Shown one piece after another: positions 44,712-53,412 of a stretch of DNA of 64,000 nt. The stretch is from Bacteroidota bacterium (lineage in GTDB: Bacteria; Bacteroidota; Bacteroidia; NS11-12g; UBA955). The stretch covers positions 496,001 through 560,000 of the forward strand of contig JAIYAW010000009.1 in the NCBI GenBank assembly GCA_027488835.1. The letters are read 5' to 3'. Position 1 is the first letter of the stretch. Each line of letters starts with the position of its first letter. Below the pieces are notes generated by a model. The model searched no databases. It worked only from the letters and a program-made list of their open reading frames with translations, and had not been told where the DNA came from. The translations under genes were made by a program, and so were the position numbers.

Positions 44712-45542
44712 TTATGCGTGGGTTGATTGAAAATTTGAAACGATTGAATAACTAGCCTCATCCATTGCATGAGTCATGCTATCAATTCTATTTGAAAAAT
44801 AGTTATAACTAATAATTGCTAAAGTAGAACCAATGATACCAAATGCAGTATTTACCAAGGCTTCAGAAATACCTGTTGCCAAAGCAGCCGTATCTGGAGC
44901 ACCCGCATTTGCCAATGCCGCAAACGCCTTGATCATACCCAATACTGTTCCAATCAAACCTACCAATGTACCAATCGAAGCCATTGTAGAAACAATTACT
45001 AAGTTTTTCGACATCATAGGCAATTCTAAACCTGTTGCTTCTTCTAATTCTTTTTCAATTGCTGCTTTCTTCTCATCGCGACTCAATTTGTCATTCCCTG
45101 TAACAGACTTATAACGAACCAAACCACTTTTAACAACATTTGCCAATGAACCTTGTTGAACATCACACGCTTTGATAGCGCCGTCGAAATCACCTTTTGT
45201 TAACATTCCTTGCATGTTTCTCACAAAAGTTTCAGCATTTCCTTTTCCATTTGCTGCTGATAATGTGATAAAACGCTCTAAGCTAATCAAAATTACAGTA
45301 ATGTTTACCGCAATCAACAAAGGAACAATAAATCCACCTTTGTGAATGATACCCAAAATGTTTTTTGGATGTCCTTTTTCAACAATTTCTTCTGGTTTTA
45401 ATCCAGCACCTTCAAAGTTAGCAGGATCTCCCATTACCAAATTGAAAATTAATACTCCCGTAAGTAAGGCAAACAATAAAGCTGCCCCAGCGAAATAAGC
45501 TTTAAAAACGCTGCTTCCTGATTTTTTTGTGTTATTGCTCAT
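44712..45542 (-). CDS. exbB: ExbB/MotA/TolQ-family proton channel
   Basis: 276 residues with an extra N-terminal helix (about 14-32), then the ExbB core. The core has a helix at about 68-90, a cytoplasmic loop with EKELEEATGLELPMMSKNL, and two closing helices containing IASIGTLVGLIGTVLGMI and GISEALVNTAFGIIGSTLAI. It forms the pentameric stator of the TonB energising motor. It is the first gene of the exbB-exbD-exbD-tonB operon. Confidence 0.95.
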   Translation of the reverse strand: MSNNTKKSGSSVFKAYFAGAALLFALLTGVLIFNLVMGDPANFEGAGLKPEEIVEKGHPKNILGIIHKGGFIVPLLIAVNITVILISLERFITLSAANGKGNAETFVRNMQGMLTKGDFDGAIKACDVQQGSLANVVKSGLVRYKSVTGNDKLSRDEKKAAIEKELEEATGLELPMMSKNLVIVSTMASIGTLVGLIGTVLGMIKAFAALANAGAPDTAALATGISEALVNTAFGIIGSTLAIISYNYFSNRIDSMTHAMDEASYSIVSNFQSTHA

Positions 45543-45879
45543 AATAAAATGTTTCTTTGTTTGTGAATATGTCTAAAAAATGTTGCAATAATACGGCCCT
45601 ATTCCATTAATTGCAAGTGTGTGTATTAATTCAAGTTTAAATAATAAAACTTAAAATCTCTGCCTTTATTCTATTAACCCTCCGTTGATGTCGTAAATTG
45701 TTTGAAAATTAACCATTTCATTTGGGCTTAAAGAGATAATAAATGCACAAATAATTTACAAGTAATTAAAATTCAATGCGATATAAAACAAAAAAAGACG
45801 CCAACCACAGCGTCATTTTTTTGTCATTGATCGTTCGCTTTGAAAGACAACGATCATCGATACTATATTGATTTAACAA
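45543..45879 (-). other. Intergenic region with exbB promoter and upstream terminator
   Basis: No gene is seen. A promoter-like pair for exbB reads TTG, about 20 bp, then TATTATTG (45586-45593), one mismatch from TAnnTTTG. At 45791-45822 GACGC...GCGTC flanked by A and T runs is a terminator for the gene ending at 45880. A second inverted repeat, TGATCGTT/AACGATCA, spans 45828-45856 without a T run. Confidence 0.55.
45791..45822 (-). terminator. Terminator of the sigma factor operon
   Basis: GACGC, an 8-nt loop and GCGTC, with a T run on the minus strand, 58 bp after the stop of the last operon gene. Confidence 0.7.
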
Positions 45880-46380
45880 TTACTTAATATTTGATTCGCT
45901 TTCTAATTTTGGTTTAGACTTTACTCTTTTAACCTTCATTTTATCGGCTTTTTCAATTAATTTCAATCTTACTTCTCTTTCCACTTTTGAAATTAAAATA
46001 ATTTTTGTCATTGGCATCACCAACTTCAGTTTTTCGCAAGCGTCTTTAAACAAGTCAATTTCTTTCTGCTGCAGTAAAAGTGCATCATTGTAATACTCCA
46101 TGGCATCTGATTCAGATAAAGATTCAATACTTGTCTTTTTCCATTTGTTTCTAAAGACCTTCTTTGCCTTTTTCAACTCACTCATATACAAATCATATAC
46201 AGGAAAAAACTCCTTCGATTCAATTGCTGTAAGTTTTAACTTATCATTGAACAAAGTTTCGCGGTAATCTTTCAAAGCATCTATTTGAGCTTCTCTTGCT
46301 GAATCAAGCGTTTGAGCTTTTGTTTGACAATGTATGAATACAATGACAAGAAATACGATAAATTTAATTTTCACTTGCAT
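45880..46380 (-). CDS. Periplasmic Spy/CpxP-like helical protein
   Basis: 166 residues with a signal peptide (cleavage near TKAQ, about residue 22). The mature part is all-helical and charged, with KLKLTAIESKEFFPVYDLYMSEL resembling the LTxxQ-type helices of periplasmic heavy-metal sensor/chaperone proteins. It ends in a basic tail. It follows the anti-sigma-like gene by 1 nt, so it probably belongs to the same envelope-stress unit. The functional name is tentative. Confidence 0.65.
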   Translation of the reverse strand: MQVKIKFIVFLVIVFIHCQTKAQTLDSAREAQIDALKDYRETLFNDKLKLTAIESKEFFPVYDLYMSELKKAKKVFRNKWKKTSIESLSESDAMEYYNDALLLQQKEIDLFKDACEKLKLVMPMTKIILISKVEREVRLKLIEKADKMKVKRVKSKPKLESESNIK

Positions 46381-46381
46381 A

Positions 46382-48163
46382 TTATAATCCTAAATCTTCA
46401 AAAAAGCCATCTTCCAAATCCAGAGTAGTTAAACCATTGCTTTCTAAAACAACGGCACTAATTTTAGACTGATCAGACAAATTCACGAAGTTGAAATTAT
46501 TTTCTTTTGTTGAGGGATTTTCAACTTCTGATAATATTTCATTCACAATAAAATCAGCCGGAGCCATCGACAAAGTGTTATCAACGTTCTCAACTGCAGT
46601 GGATGTTTTGACTTGGCTAACAATTGGAGCTATTTTACTATCAATAAATTCATCGATTGCAATTGGTTTTTGAATACTATTCCAAATAAACCATGCGGAA
46701 GCAATTGCCATTAACGATGCTAAAATACCAAATACACTCGACCATGGAATCATCTCCATGATTGAAGGCTTTACTTCTAATATTGGCTCGTAAACTGTTT
46801 TATTTGACTCTACATTATTTTGATACGCGATTGGTTTTGTTGCAACATTCACAGGATCAGCTACTCTTGGCTTAGATGCCTCAATTTCTTTCGATAATTG
46901 TTCGTGTAGCATATCCAATTCTGCGTCTGTATATTCCCTTTCTGGATCAATTGCAATTTCATTTGTGCTAAAATCAACAAATGTTATTGCATGATTTTCC
47001 GATTGTTTATTTATCACAACCTGTTGTTCTGAATGAATTGTTTCAACTTGTTGCGACATTTGCTCATGCAAATTATCTAATTCAGCATCGCTGAATGAAT
47101 ATTCAATTTCGGCTACGATTGGTGCAACTTCAATCGATTCTATTTCATTTACTATTGGTGCAACTTCAATCGATTCAACTTCATTTACGATTGGTGCAAC
47201 TTCAATCGATTCAACTTCGTTTACGATTGGTGCAACTTCAATTGATTCAACTTCATTTACTGTTGGTGCAACTTCAATCGATACTACTTCGTTTACGATT
47301 GGTGCAACTTCAATTGATTCAACTTCATTTACGATTGGTGCAACTTCAATCGATTCAACTTCATTTACAACGGGTTCACATTTATAGGATATTGTAATCT
47401 CAGGTGTAAATGAAAAACTAAAAAAAGTTTCTTCACTAGAATTATTATCTACAACTGAAGGTGTTTCGTTCGCAATTGTTTCGAATTCATTTACAACTAT
47501 TAATGTATCATTTTCTAAAAATTCATCGCCAATTACAACTACTGATGTATTATCTAGGTCAATTTGAGATTCAATACTTGTAATGGTAGATAATTCATTA
47601 TCGACAAGCACTACTTCTGAAACCTCATTGGTTACTTCAGGAAGCTCATCTATAACGATTTCAGATTTGTCTTTTTGAAAGAAATGCTGATCTATATCAA
47701 ACATGGCATCGCCATTTATTGTAATATCAGACATCTCTTGTCCCTCAGAATCTAAAACCAAACCTTCTAATTCGTCATCTGAATTAAAATTGTGCCAATA
47801 AGGATTAGGATTGGCAGACAATTGAATAGGCTCAATATGTATTTGCCCAATTTCATCGTCTTTCACCAGATTATTTGGTGAGTCAATAACTTGATTTGAT
47901 ACAATGTTTGAATCTTCAATTACGGAAACCTCGTTATTATCTGAATCAATTGCATCATTTTTTTCTGTAGATAATGGAAAACCAAATTCAACGGTGAGTT
48001 GAATGGGCTTCTGCTGTTTATTATTATCAATTTTAGGTGCTTTGGTTTCGACAATATTTTTTATCTCAATTCCTACACGGTTTTGAATGTTATTTGACAA
48101 TCCTTGGAAATAATTTGAGCTAGGATTGAATGGTTGGCCAATTTTGTTTGTTTGAAAATCCAT
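46382..48163 (-). CDS. Probable anti-sigma-like membrane protein with 12-residue repeats
   Basis: 593 residues from the ATG at 48163, preceded by GGAGGG; a TTG at 48175 is possible. The N-terminal PFNPSSNYFQGLSNNIQNRV resembles the short motif at the start of many Bacteroidota anti-sigma-like proteins. A long acidic linker follows, with seven tandem copies of VNEVESIEVAPI. Then come two related YSDAELDNLHEQ-type segments and one membrane helix at about residue 480. It lies directly after the ECF sigma factor gene, so binding of that sigma factor is inferred. No zinc-binding anti-sigma motif is seen. Confidence 0.6.
   Translation of the reverse strand: MDFQTNKIGQPFNPSSNYFQGLSNNIQNRVGIEIKNIVETKAPKIDNNKQQKPIQLTVEFGFPLSTEKNDAIDSDNNEVSVIEDSNIVSNQVIDSPNNLVKDDEIGQIHIEPIQLSANPNPYWHNFNSDDELEGLVLDSEGQEMSDITINGDAMFDIDQHFFQKDKSEIVIDELPEVTNEVSEVVLVDNELSTITSIESQIDLDNTSVVVIGDEFLENDTLIVVNEFETIANETPSVVDNNSSEETFFSFSFTPEITISYKCEPVVNEVESIEVAPIVNEVESIEVAPIVNEVVSIEVAPTVNEVESIEVAPIVNEVESIEVAPIVNEVESIEVAPIVNEIESIEVAPIVAEIEYSFSDAELDNLHEQMSQQVETIHSEQQVVINKQSENHAITFVDFSTNEIAIDPEREYTDAELDMLHEQLSKEIEASKPRVADPVNVATKPIAYQNNVESNKTVYEPILEVKPSIMEMIPWSSVFGILASLMAIASAWFIWNSIQKPIAIDEFIDSKIAPIVSQVKTSTAVENVDNTLSMAPADFIVNEILSEVENPSTKENNFNFVNLSDQSKISAVVLESNGLTTLDLEDGFFEDLGL
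47118..47369 (-). repeat. Seven 36-bp in-frame tandem repeats
   Basis: Seven contiguous 36-bp units encode VNEVESIEVAPI with few changes, some synonymous (AATCGA versus AATTGA). The array can expand or contract by recombination without breaking the frame, altering the length of the linker. Confidence 0.9.
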
Positions 48164-48175
48164 AATTCCCTCCAA

Positions 48176-48781
48176 TTATCCTAAAACTTTGATATAAATT
48201 TCTAATTTTTTTACCGCATGCTGATAAGTTGCCACAATACTTGTTTCGGTAGTTTGTGTTAATTCAGCAATTTCATCAAATGACAATCCATCGAAGTAAT
48301 TCAATGTGAAAACCAATTTTTGTTTATACGTTAAATAGCACATGGCTTTCTGGAATTTCACTTCTTCAGCACTACTTAAAAGAAAGTCATCTGTATTTAA
48401 AAAATCGGCAAATTCGGGCTGTGCCTCATCAAAATCAATTTGAGGGAAATTTTTTCTTAAATACCCAATAGTTTCATTCGAAGAAATTCTATAGAGATCT
48501 GCTTTCAAATTTTCAGAACGAAATGAATTTAATCCTTCCCAAATTTTTATAAAAACGTTTTGAATAATTTCATCTGAAGCAGTATGACTTACTACCATAG
48601 ATCGAACATGGTTATATAGAGGCAATTGAAAACGGCGAATTAACTCTCTGAACGCAGATTCTAAATGTTCTGCTTTTGAGAAATAAGAAATAAGCTGAAA
48701 ATCGTCAAGGCGCAAGAAGTTGATTGAAACTTCTGCTTTTTGCATTTTTTCATTCTTTACTTTTAGATTGATAACATTCAT
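48176..48781 (-). CDS. ECF-type RNA polymerase sigma factor
   Basis: 201 residues. Region 2 is at about 45-110 (FRELIRRFQLPLYNHVRSMV, then DEIIQNVFIKIWEGL). Region 4 is at about 145-200 (LTYKQKLVFTLNYFDGLSFDEIAELTQTTETSIVATYQHAVKKL). Regions 1 and 3 are missing, as expected for ECF factors. The first 12 residues may be an upstream extension, since a second ATG begins MQKAEVS. It is the first gene of the three-gene operon with the anti-sigma-like and Spy-like genes. Confidence 0.9.
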   Translation of the reverse strand: MNVINLKVKNEKMQKAEVSINFLRLDDFQLISYFSKAEHLESAFRELIRRFQLPLYNHVRSMVVSHTASDEIIQNVFIKIWEGLNSFRSENLKADLYRISSNETIGYLRKNFPQIDFDEAQPEFADFLNTDDFLLSSAEEVKFQKAMCYLTYKQKLVFTLNYFDGLSFDEIAELTQTTETSIVATYQHAVKKLEIYIKVLG

Positions 48782-49034
48782 AATTGTGTGGTTGGTGATG
48801 CGAAGATGAATGCATTTCTGTTAAAACGTAACATTTGGTATTTGAAAGTTTAAGACATTGAATGTGAATAGCGAAAAAAGTGTACATTTTTGTGTACTCC
48901 GTATTTTTAAATAATTAATATGATGCTATTTGGCTTTATTTCCATTTTATGGAACTGAACCATGAATGTTCGCTGTTTGCGGCTGCGGCGGTTGACTGTT
49001 CCATGTTACACCTGCAGCAATCAGATAGAATATC

Positions 49035-49088
49035 CGTCTAATCTTTCTAATCTTTCTAATCTTTCTAATCCGTCTAATCCGTCTAACC
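49035..49088 (+). repeat. Six tandem 9-bp units
   Basis: CGTCTAATC, three copies of TTTCTAATC, CGTCTAATC and CGTCTAACC follow one another exactly. The array ends where the rplS terminator begins. Confidence 0.9.
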
Positions 49089-49122
49089 AAAAAAAAAGAC
49101 CTTCTCTCGAAGGTCTTTTTTA
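49089..49122 (-). terminator. rplS terminator
   Basis: AAGACCTTC, a 4-nt loop and GAAGGTCTT form a perfect 9-bp stem, with a T run following on the minus strand. Confidence 0.9.
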
Positions 49123-49140
49123 ATATGTTCTGCGTAAATA

Positions 49141-49491
49141 TTATCTACGACGTAGTTCTTTAATACGTGCAGCTTTACCAATTTGTTCGCGTAGATAGAA
49201 AATACGTGCACGACGTACTTTACCTTTACGGTTAACATCGATTTTATCGATGAATGGGCTATTGAATGGGAAAATACGTTCTACACCTACACCATTAGAA
49301 ATTTTACGAACAGTGAAAGTTTCGTCAATACCTGAATTACGACGTTGAATAACATCGCCTTGGTACTGCTGGATACGTTCTTTGTTTCCTTCTTTAATCT
49401 TATAGTGAACGGTAATACGATCGCCCGCCTTGAAATTAGGAAGGTCTTTTCTTAAAAATTCTTGCGAGATGCTATTTACAATCGAGTTCAT
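49141..49491 (-). CDS. rplS: 50S ribosomal protein L19
   Basis: 116 residues, matching L19: [57 protein letters not shown] and [12 protein letters not shown]. Length is normal. It is a single-gene unit with its own promoter and terminator. Confidence 0.97.
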   Translation of the reverse strand: MNSIVNSISQEFLRKDLPNFKAGDRITVHYKIKEGNKERIQQYQGDVIQRRNSGIDETFTVRKISNGVGVERIFPFNSPFIDKIDVNRKGKVRRARIFYLREQIGKAARIKELRRR

Positions 49492-49514
49492 GACTTTGGT
49501 CCAAAATTGGGTTG

Positions 49515-49545
49515 CAAAAATAACATTTTATTTTACAATCTCAAA
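49515..49545 (-). promoter_or_regulatory. rplS promoter
   Basis: On the minus strand: TTTG, a 19-bp spacer and TATTTTTG, a full match to the Bacteroidota consensus in both boxes and spacing. The ATG follows 23 nt after the -7 box. Confidence 0.75.
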
Positions 49546-49598
49546 CCTTTTCTGAAGATTTTTTAAAATCATGCTAAATTACAGTGATTAATGAAAAT

Positions 49599-49725
49599 CG
49601 TTTATAAAAGATTATAAGGGTTTATGAAGGTTTATAAAGGTTGTGGTTTCTTTACGAAAACATAATAATCAATAGTGTTAAACATTTATAAACGATGATA
49701 AACTTTCATAAACACTTATAAACCT
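49599..49725. repeat. 10-bp repeat arrays, locus C (two arrays in opposite orientation)
   Basis: At 49599-49644 units CGTTTATAAA, AGATTATAAG, GGTTTATGAA, GGTTTATAAA run on the plus strand. At 49680-49725 the same family runs on the minus strand (GGTTTATAAG, TGTTTATGAA, AGTTTATCAT, CGTTTATAAA). The second array touches the stop codon of the glycosyltransferase gene. About 35 bp separates the two. Confidence 0.8.
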
Positions 49726-51166
49726 AAAAGACGTACCAATAATATTTCCCTATATTTCCAATACACTTAGGATTCATTTTTAATTCACGAAAATATTGCT
49801 TGGCATGAAAGGTGTCGCTTGTGATTAATCCTTCCGCCCCATCTCTAATAAATTTATCGAACAAATCCGATTTCTCTTCCAACTTATACCAAGGAAATCC
49901 TTTTGCCTGCAAATAATAGAAATCCACACAACCCGATTGATCCGGACCAACCATCCAGTATTTTCTTTGACCAGATAAATGCCTGATTTTTTCTTGATTT
50001 TGAGGGACAATTAACTCCTTGGCAACCCTGAAATTCTGCTCCTGCCAATTTCTATTGATTCGCGCCCATGCCCAAACCGGAGACAATATGAGTAAAACAA
50101 GCATAAATTGCTTCACAAGGCCTTTTTGCAGTTGATTCCAACCCCATATACCAATAATCAAAACAAATGGCGCAAATAGCAGCGTATAGTAACCATGGAC
50201 TTTCAATTGATATTGCATTGCAACATAAAATAAAAATATCCCGAAAAATAAAAACAGAACCCTTAAATCGCGCATTCGTTTTTTTGCAACAAAATACAAA
50301 CCGGTAACAAACATCAACAAAAAGCCATATCCCACCCAAGTTTCAGGAATATCTTTAAAAACGTTGTCTAACAAAGTTCCGAACCTATTTCCCCATCCCT
50401 CAATAAATCTCACTTCATGAACAAACTCATAAATTCCATTCAATGAAGTTAATATTTTTGCCCAGTAATACCAACCAAAACTAACCGAAGCAACGATTAA
50501 TCCCATTACCAATATTGGAACAATAGCAAATTCACGATAAATTTTTCGCTGTATAATATCCCCCAAAAAAATAAAACCTGGAATTAAGAACATAATTTTC
50601 GTCATTCCTGCCAAGGCCAACAACAAAACAGTAAGAAATGCCCATAAAAATTTACCCGATTTTAAGAAATTCTGATATCCATACCAGCCCCAAATCATGG
50701 TTGCTAATGCCAATAAATCCGGAACTGCGTTGATTGAATGGTAATAAAATTCAGGAATTCCAATGAGTGCATAAGCACATAAAAATGCCAATTGTTTGTC
50801 TCTAAAATAATGCAATCCAAGAAAGAACATACCCAAAATGGCAAAAATACCTATGATTAAACTCAAATACCTGTGGGCATTTTGAGAAAATCCAAAAACC
50901 TTGTACACCAATGCCAACGTATAATCATAGGAAGTAAATTGTGGACCCGTAATTCCGTTGGTATGGTATCGTTTGTCGATTCTAGGATATAAAATATTCA
51001 TATCCTCTTGGTAGTAATTTCGGGCAACCGCTAAGGTATTACATTGCCTCCAAACGTGATTCCCTACTGCAGGCAATTTCAAATACGCCGCGTGCGAAAG
51101 CACTTGAATCAAAATCAATACAAGAAGCAGGTGCCAAATTTTAAGCTTTAGAAGAAAGGCCCTCAT
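49724..51166 (-). CDS. GT39/ArnT-like membrane glycosyltransferase
   Basis: 480 residues with about 10-12 membrane helices. The first periplasmic loop (NHVWRQCNTLAVARNYYQED, with TSYDYTLALVYKVFG) has the acidic residue and layout of PMT/ArnT-type GT-C enzymes, which move sugars from polyprenyl phosphates. The C-terminal ~90 residues form a soluble domain. The acceptor is unknown. It starts immediately at the stop of the NTF2-like lipoprotein gene. Confidence 0.8.
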   Translation of the reverse strand: MRAFLLKLKIWHLLLVLILIQVLSHAAYLKLPAVGNHVWRQCNTLAVARNYYQEDMNILYPRIDKRYHTNGITGPQFTSYDYTLALVYKVFGFSQNAHRYLSLIIGIFAILGMFFLGLHYFRDKQLAFLCAYALIGIPEFYYHSINAVPDLLALATMIWGWYGYQNFLKSGKFLWAFLTVLLLALAGMTKIMFLIPGFIFLGDIIQRKIYREFAIVPILVMGLIVASVSFGWYYWAKILTSLNGIYEFVHEVRFIEGWGNRFGTLLDNVFKDIPETWVGYGFLLMFVTGLYFVAKKRMRDLRVLFLFFGIFLFYVAMQYQLKVHGYYTLLFAPFVLIIGIWGWNQLQKGLVKQFMLVLLILSPVWAWARINRNWQEQNFRVAKELIVPQNQEKIRHLSGQRKYWMVGPDQSGCVDFYYLQAKGFPWYKLEEKSDLFDKFIRDGAEGLITSDTFHAKQYFRELKMNPKCIGNIGKYYWYVF

Positions 51167-51661
51167 TTACCAAGTGTGATCAATTACAATTCTTGGTTTT
51201 CCTTGTATGGCTTTGAATACCAGAGAAAAATAACCTGAACCTGATTTGGGACTTGAACTTTCATCGATATGCCATTTACCCAAAACCTCACAAACACTAG
51301 CATCTTCTTGTATCCATTGCATTTTTACGATTTCAAATCGCAACGTTCCCATTGCCTCTTTTGTTGGGTAATTTTTCTTGTAACTATCTGAAACAGCTTG
51401 ATAACCATATCGTGGACCTTTAGAAGTAATAAACAACATAGAATCTGACTTCCAATATCCCTTCATAAAACCATCTATGCTCCCATTATTCCATTGTGTA
51501 ATTTGTTCATCTAAAACTTTTTGAACATCAACAAATGAATATTTAGGCATTTGGTTAAATTTTCGGTGAAACTCTTTATGGTGAATTCTATCCCCATAGC
51601 CACAGCCATTCACTCCAATTGTAATTACAACTCCTAGTAATATACGAAAAAATACGCTCAT
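51167..51661 (-). CDS. NTF2-like (SnoaL/DUF4440) lipoprotein
   Basis: 164 residues from the ATG at 51661; an ATG at 51682 would overlap the upstream gene. The N-terminus is a lipoprotein signal (LLGVVITIGVNGC). The mature part fits the SnoaL-like/DUF4440 cone fold: VLDEQITQWNNGSIDGFMKGYWKSDSM, GYQAVSDSYKKNY and KWHIDE. Family members include isomerases and binding proteins; no catalytic assignment is possible. Confidence 0.8.
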   Translation of the reverse strand: MSVFFRILLGVVITIGVNGCGYGDRIHHKEFHRKFNQMPKYSFVDVQKVLDEQITQWNNGSIDGFMKGYWKSDSMLFITSKGPRYGYQAVSDSYKKNYPTKEAMGTLRFEIVKMQWIQEDASVCEVLGKWHIDESSSPKSGSGYFSLVFKAIQGKPRIVIDHTW

Positions 51662-51669
51662 TTTCAAAT

Positions 51670-52299
51670 TTATAATATCCATGCTATTCCCAAACCCAAT
51701 ACATTGTGATATACCCCTGCTCCTTGATAAAACGTTGGATTGCTTACTGTTGTTTTCAACAAACTCAACAAACTGTAATTAAACGAAGCTGTAACTGCGA
51801 AGTTCTTACCCACTGGATATTTGGTATTTACATCAAGCAGCAGTCCAAACTTTTCATAATCCAATTCTAAATTATTTGAGAATCCCTCCGATTCAGTTAT
51901 CGACAATAAATATTGACCATGTAAGCCGGTACTCACATGCAGTTTGTTGTCAAATACCCAACCGTAAAAAAATCCCAAGTCAACCGCATTATAATGCAAA
52001 TGAAAGGCGGTAATGGAGGGGTCATCAATGTTGTAAGATCTCCTACTCCCTCGCTCCGAAATTCCCATCATCATTTCTATGGTTCTATTTTTTTCTAATT
52101 TCAAACCGCTGTGAAGTGAAAATTGATATCCCAATTTGTTATACCCAGAAGAATTATCACCATCAATTTGACAGGCTAGCAATTGAAATGAAGGATAATA
52201 ATAGAATTTACCCGCTCTTAATTCACTTGGATAATTTTTTGATTGGCCAAACAGGCCAGAAATAGTGAGGGCAAAAAGACTTATTACAACTGATTTCAC
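51670..52299 (-). CDS. Outer membrane beta-barrel protein
   Basis: 209 residues with a signal peptide (SGLFGQ). The mature part alternates hydrophobic and polar residues in strands ending with Gly-rich turns, e.g. GYQFSLHSGLKL, VDLGFFYGWVF and VLGLGIAWIL, as in small porin-like proteins. It precedes the lipoprotein gene by 8 nt. Function unknown. Confidence 0.75.
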   Translation of the reverse strand: MKSVVISLFALTISGLFGQSKNYPSELRAGKFYYYPSFQLLACQIDGDNSSGYNKLGYQFSLHSGLKLEKNRTIEMMMGISERGSRRSYNIDDPSITAFHLHYNAVDLGFFYGWVFDNKLHVSTGLHGQYLLSITESEGFSNNLELDYEKFGLLLDVNTKYPVGKNFAVTASFNYSLLSLLKTTVSNPTFYQGAGVYHNVLGLGIAWIL

Positions 52300-52324
52300 T
52301 CTAGAAAACTTATTTTTGTAGCAA

Positions 52325-52332
52325 TATCTTTG
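52325..52332 (+). promoter_or_regulatory. -7 promoter box of the FAD oxidoreductase gene
   Basis: TATCTTTG is a full TAnnTTTG match only 3 nt before the ATG at 52336, implying a leaderless transcript. Confidence 0.5.
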
Positions 52333-52335
52333 ATA

Positions 52336-53412
52336 ATGATCGAAAAAACAATTAATGTGGATTTTTTAATCGTAGGTGCTGGAATTGCGGGAACCACATT
52401 GGCATTGGAATTAAGCAAACTGAACCAGACTGTTTTGGTAATCGACAACAATTATCCATTAAGCAGTTCTCGCGTTGCCGCTGGTTTAATTAGTCCTATG
52501 GTGCCGCGCAATGTGCGCAAAACATGGAAATGCGATGAAATTTTCCCTCATGTATTTGAATATTATCAGGAGTACGAAAAAGAATGGAATACTTCATTCA
52601 TGCAAGTGATTCCAAGTTTACAAATACATAAAAATTTACGTCAGGTTCATAATTGGACCATACGGGCTGGAGAACCTGGCTTTGAGAAGTATTTAAATAT
52701 TCATGCACCTCAACTTCCCGATTGCATGAAACCCTTGAATTTCGATTGCATTGAAGTGCTTCAAACAGGACGATTAGATGTCTTGAAATTCTTGGAAACT
52801 GCAAAATCGCATTTTAACAATAAAAACATACAATACACAGAAGATGCGTTCGATTATAATGAATTGAAACAATCTAATTTGGTATTGAATTACAAACATA
52901 TTCAAGCTTCAAAAGTGATTTTTGCAGAAGGAATTGGTGTATTGAACAATCCCTTTTTTCAATACTTACCTTTCAACCCCTCGGGCGGTGACATTGTAAT
53001 CGTTGAAATACAAAATATCCCTCAAACCCATATTTTAAAAAAGAAAGAATGGCTAATACCAATTGGAAATAATCAATGGATTGGTGGAAGCACCTATCAT
53101 TCTGACGATTTATCGGTAAATCCCGAACAAAACGATGCCGATTGGTTGATTGGAGAATTCGAATCTTGGGTGGGACAACCTGTAAAGTTATTGTCTCATG
53201 TAAAAGGAATCAGACCAACTGTGGCAGAAAGAAGACCATATTTGGGAAAACACCCATACATGAACAATTTATTTATTTACAATGGTTTGGGAAGCAAAGG
53301 AAGTTCACTTGCCAGTATTCTGAGCAAGCATTATGCCGAATATTTAACTCAACAATCGGAGCTCAATGCTGAATTAGACATCAATCAATTTGACTATTTA
53401 ACTTCGAAATAA
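52336..53412 (+). CDS. FAD-dependent oxidoreductase (DAO family)
   Basis: 358 residues from the ATG at 52336; a TTG at 52330 lies inside the promoter box. FLIVGAGIAGTTLALEL is the Rossmann FAD site and SSRVAAGLISPMVPR follows as in D-amino acid/glycine oxidase-type enzymes. KGIRPTVAERRPYLG and YNGLGSKGSSLAS are the C-terminal FAD contacts. The substrate is probably an amine or amino acid but cannot be assigned. It is convergent with the MerR gene, overlapping its end by 32 bp. Confidence 0.85.
   Translation: MIEKTINVDFLIVGAGIAGTTLALELSKLNQTVLVIDNNYPLSSSRVAAGLISPMVPRNVRKTWKCDEIFPHVFEYYQEYEKEWNTSFMQVIPSLQIHKNLRQVHNWTIRAGEPGFEKYLNIHAPQLPDCMKPLNFDCIEVLQTGRLDVLKFLETAKSHFNNKNIQYTEDAFDYNELKQSNLVLNYKHIQASKVIFAEGIGVLNNPFFQYLPFNPSGGDIVIVEIQNIPQTHILKKKEWLIPIGNNQWIGGSTYHSDDLSVNPEQNDADWLIGEFESWVGQPVKLLSHVKGIRPTVAERRPYLGKHPYMNNLFIYNGLGSKGSSLASILSKHYAEYLTQQSELNAELDINQFDYLTSK

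Larger units (their letters stand above)
48782..49140. other. Intergenic region with 9-bp repeats and rplS terminator
   Basis: No gene is seen in these 359 bp. It holds a GC-rich patch around 48970-48995 unlike the AT-rich surroundings, the 9-bp array at 49035-49088 and the terminator at 49089-49122. The promoter of the sigma factor operon should lie here, but only a weak TACGTTTT match is visible. Confidence 0.5.

Noticed and set aside
45828-45856. Inverted repeat TGATCGTT/AACGATCA as a second terminator or operator
   Set aside because: No T run and a 13-nt loop; a clear terminator already lies just beside it.
47095-47397. Repeat-containing plus-strand frame, or a CRISPR-like array
   Set aside because: The 36-bp units are in-frame protein repeats without unique spacers; the opposite frame is only their complement.
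48949-49005. Inverted pair ATGGAAC/GTTCCAT around a GC-rich patch, possible small RNA
   Set aside because: Arms are only 7 bp, the loop is long, and no promoter-terminator pair encloses it.
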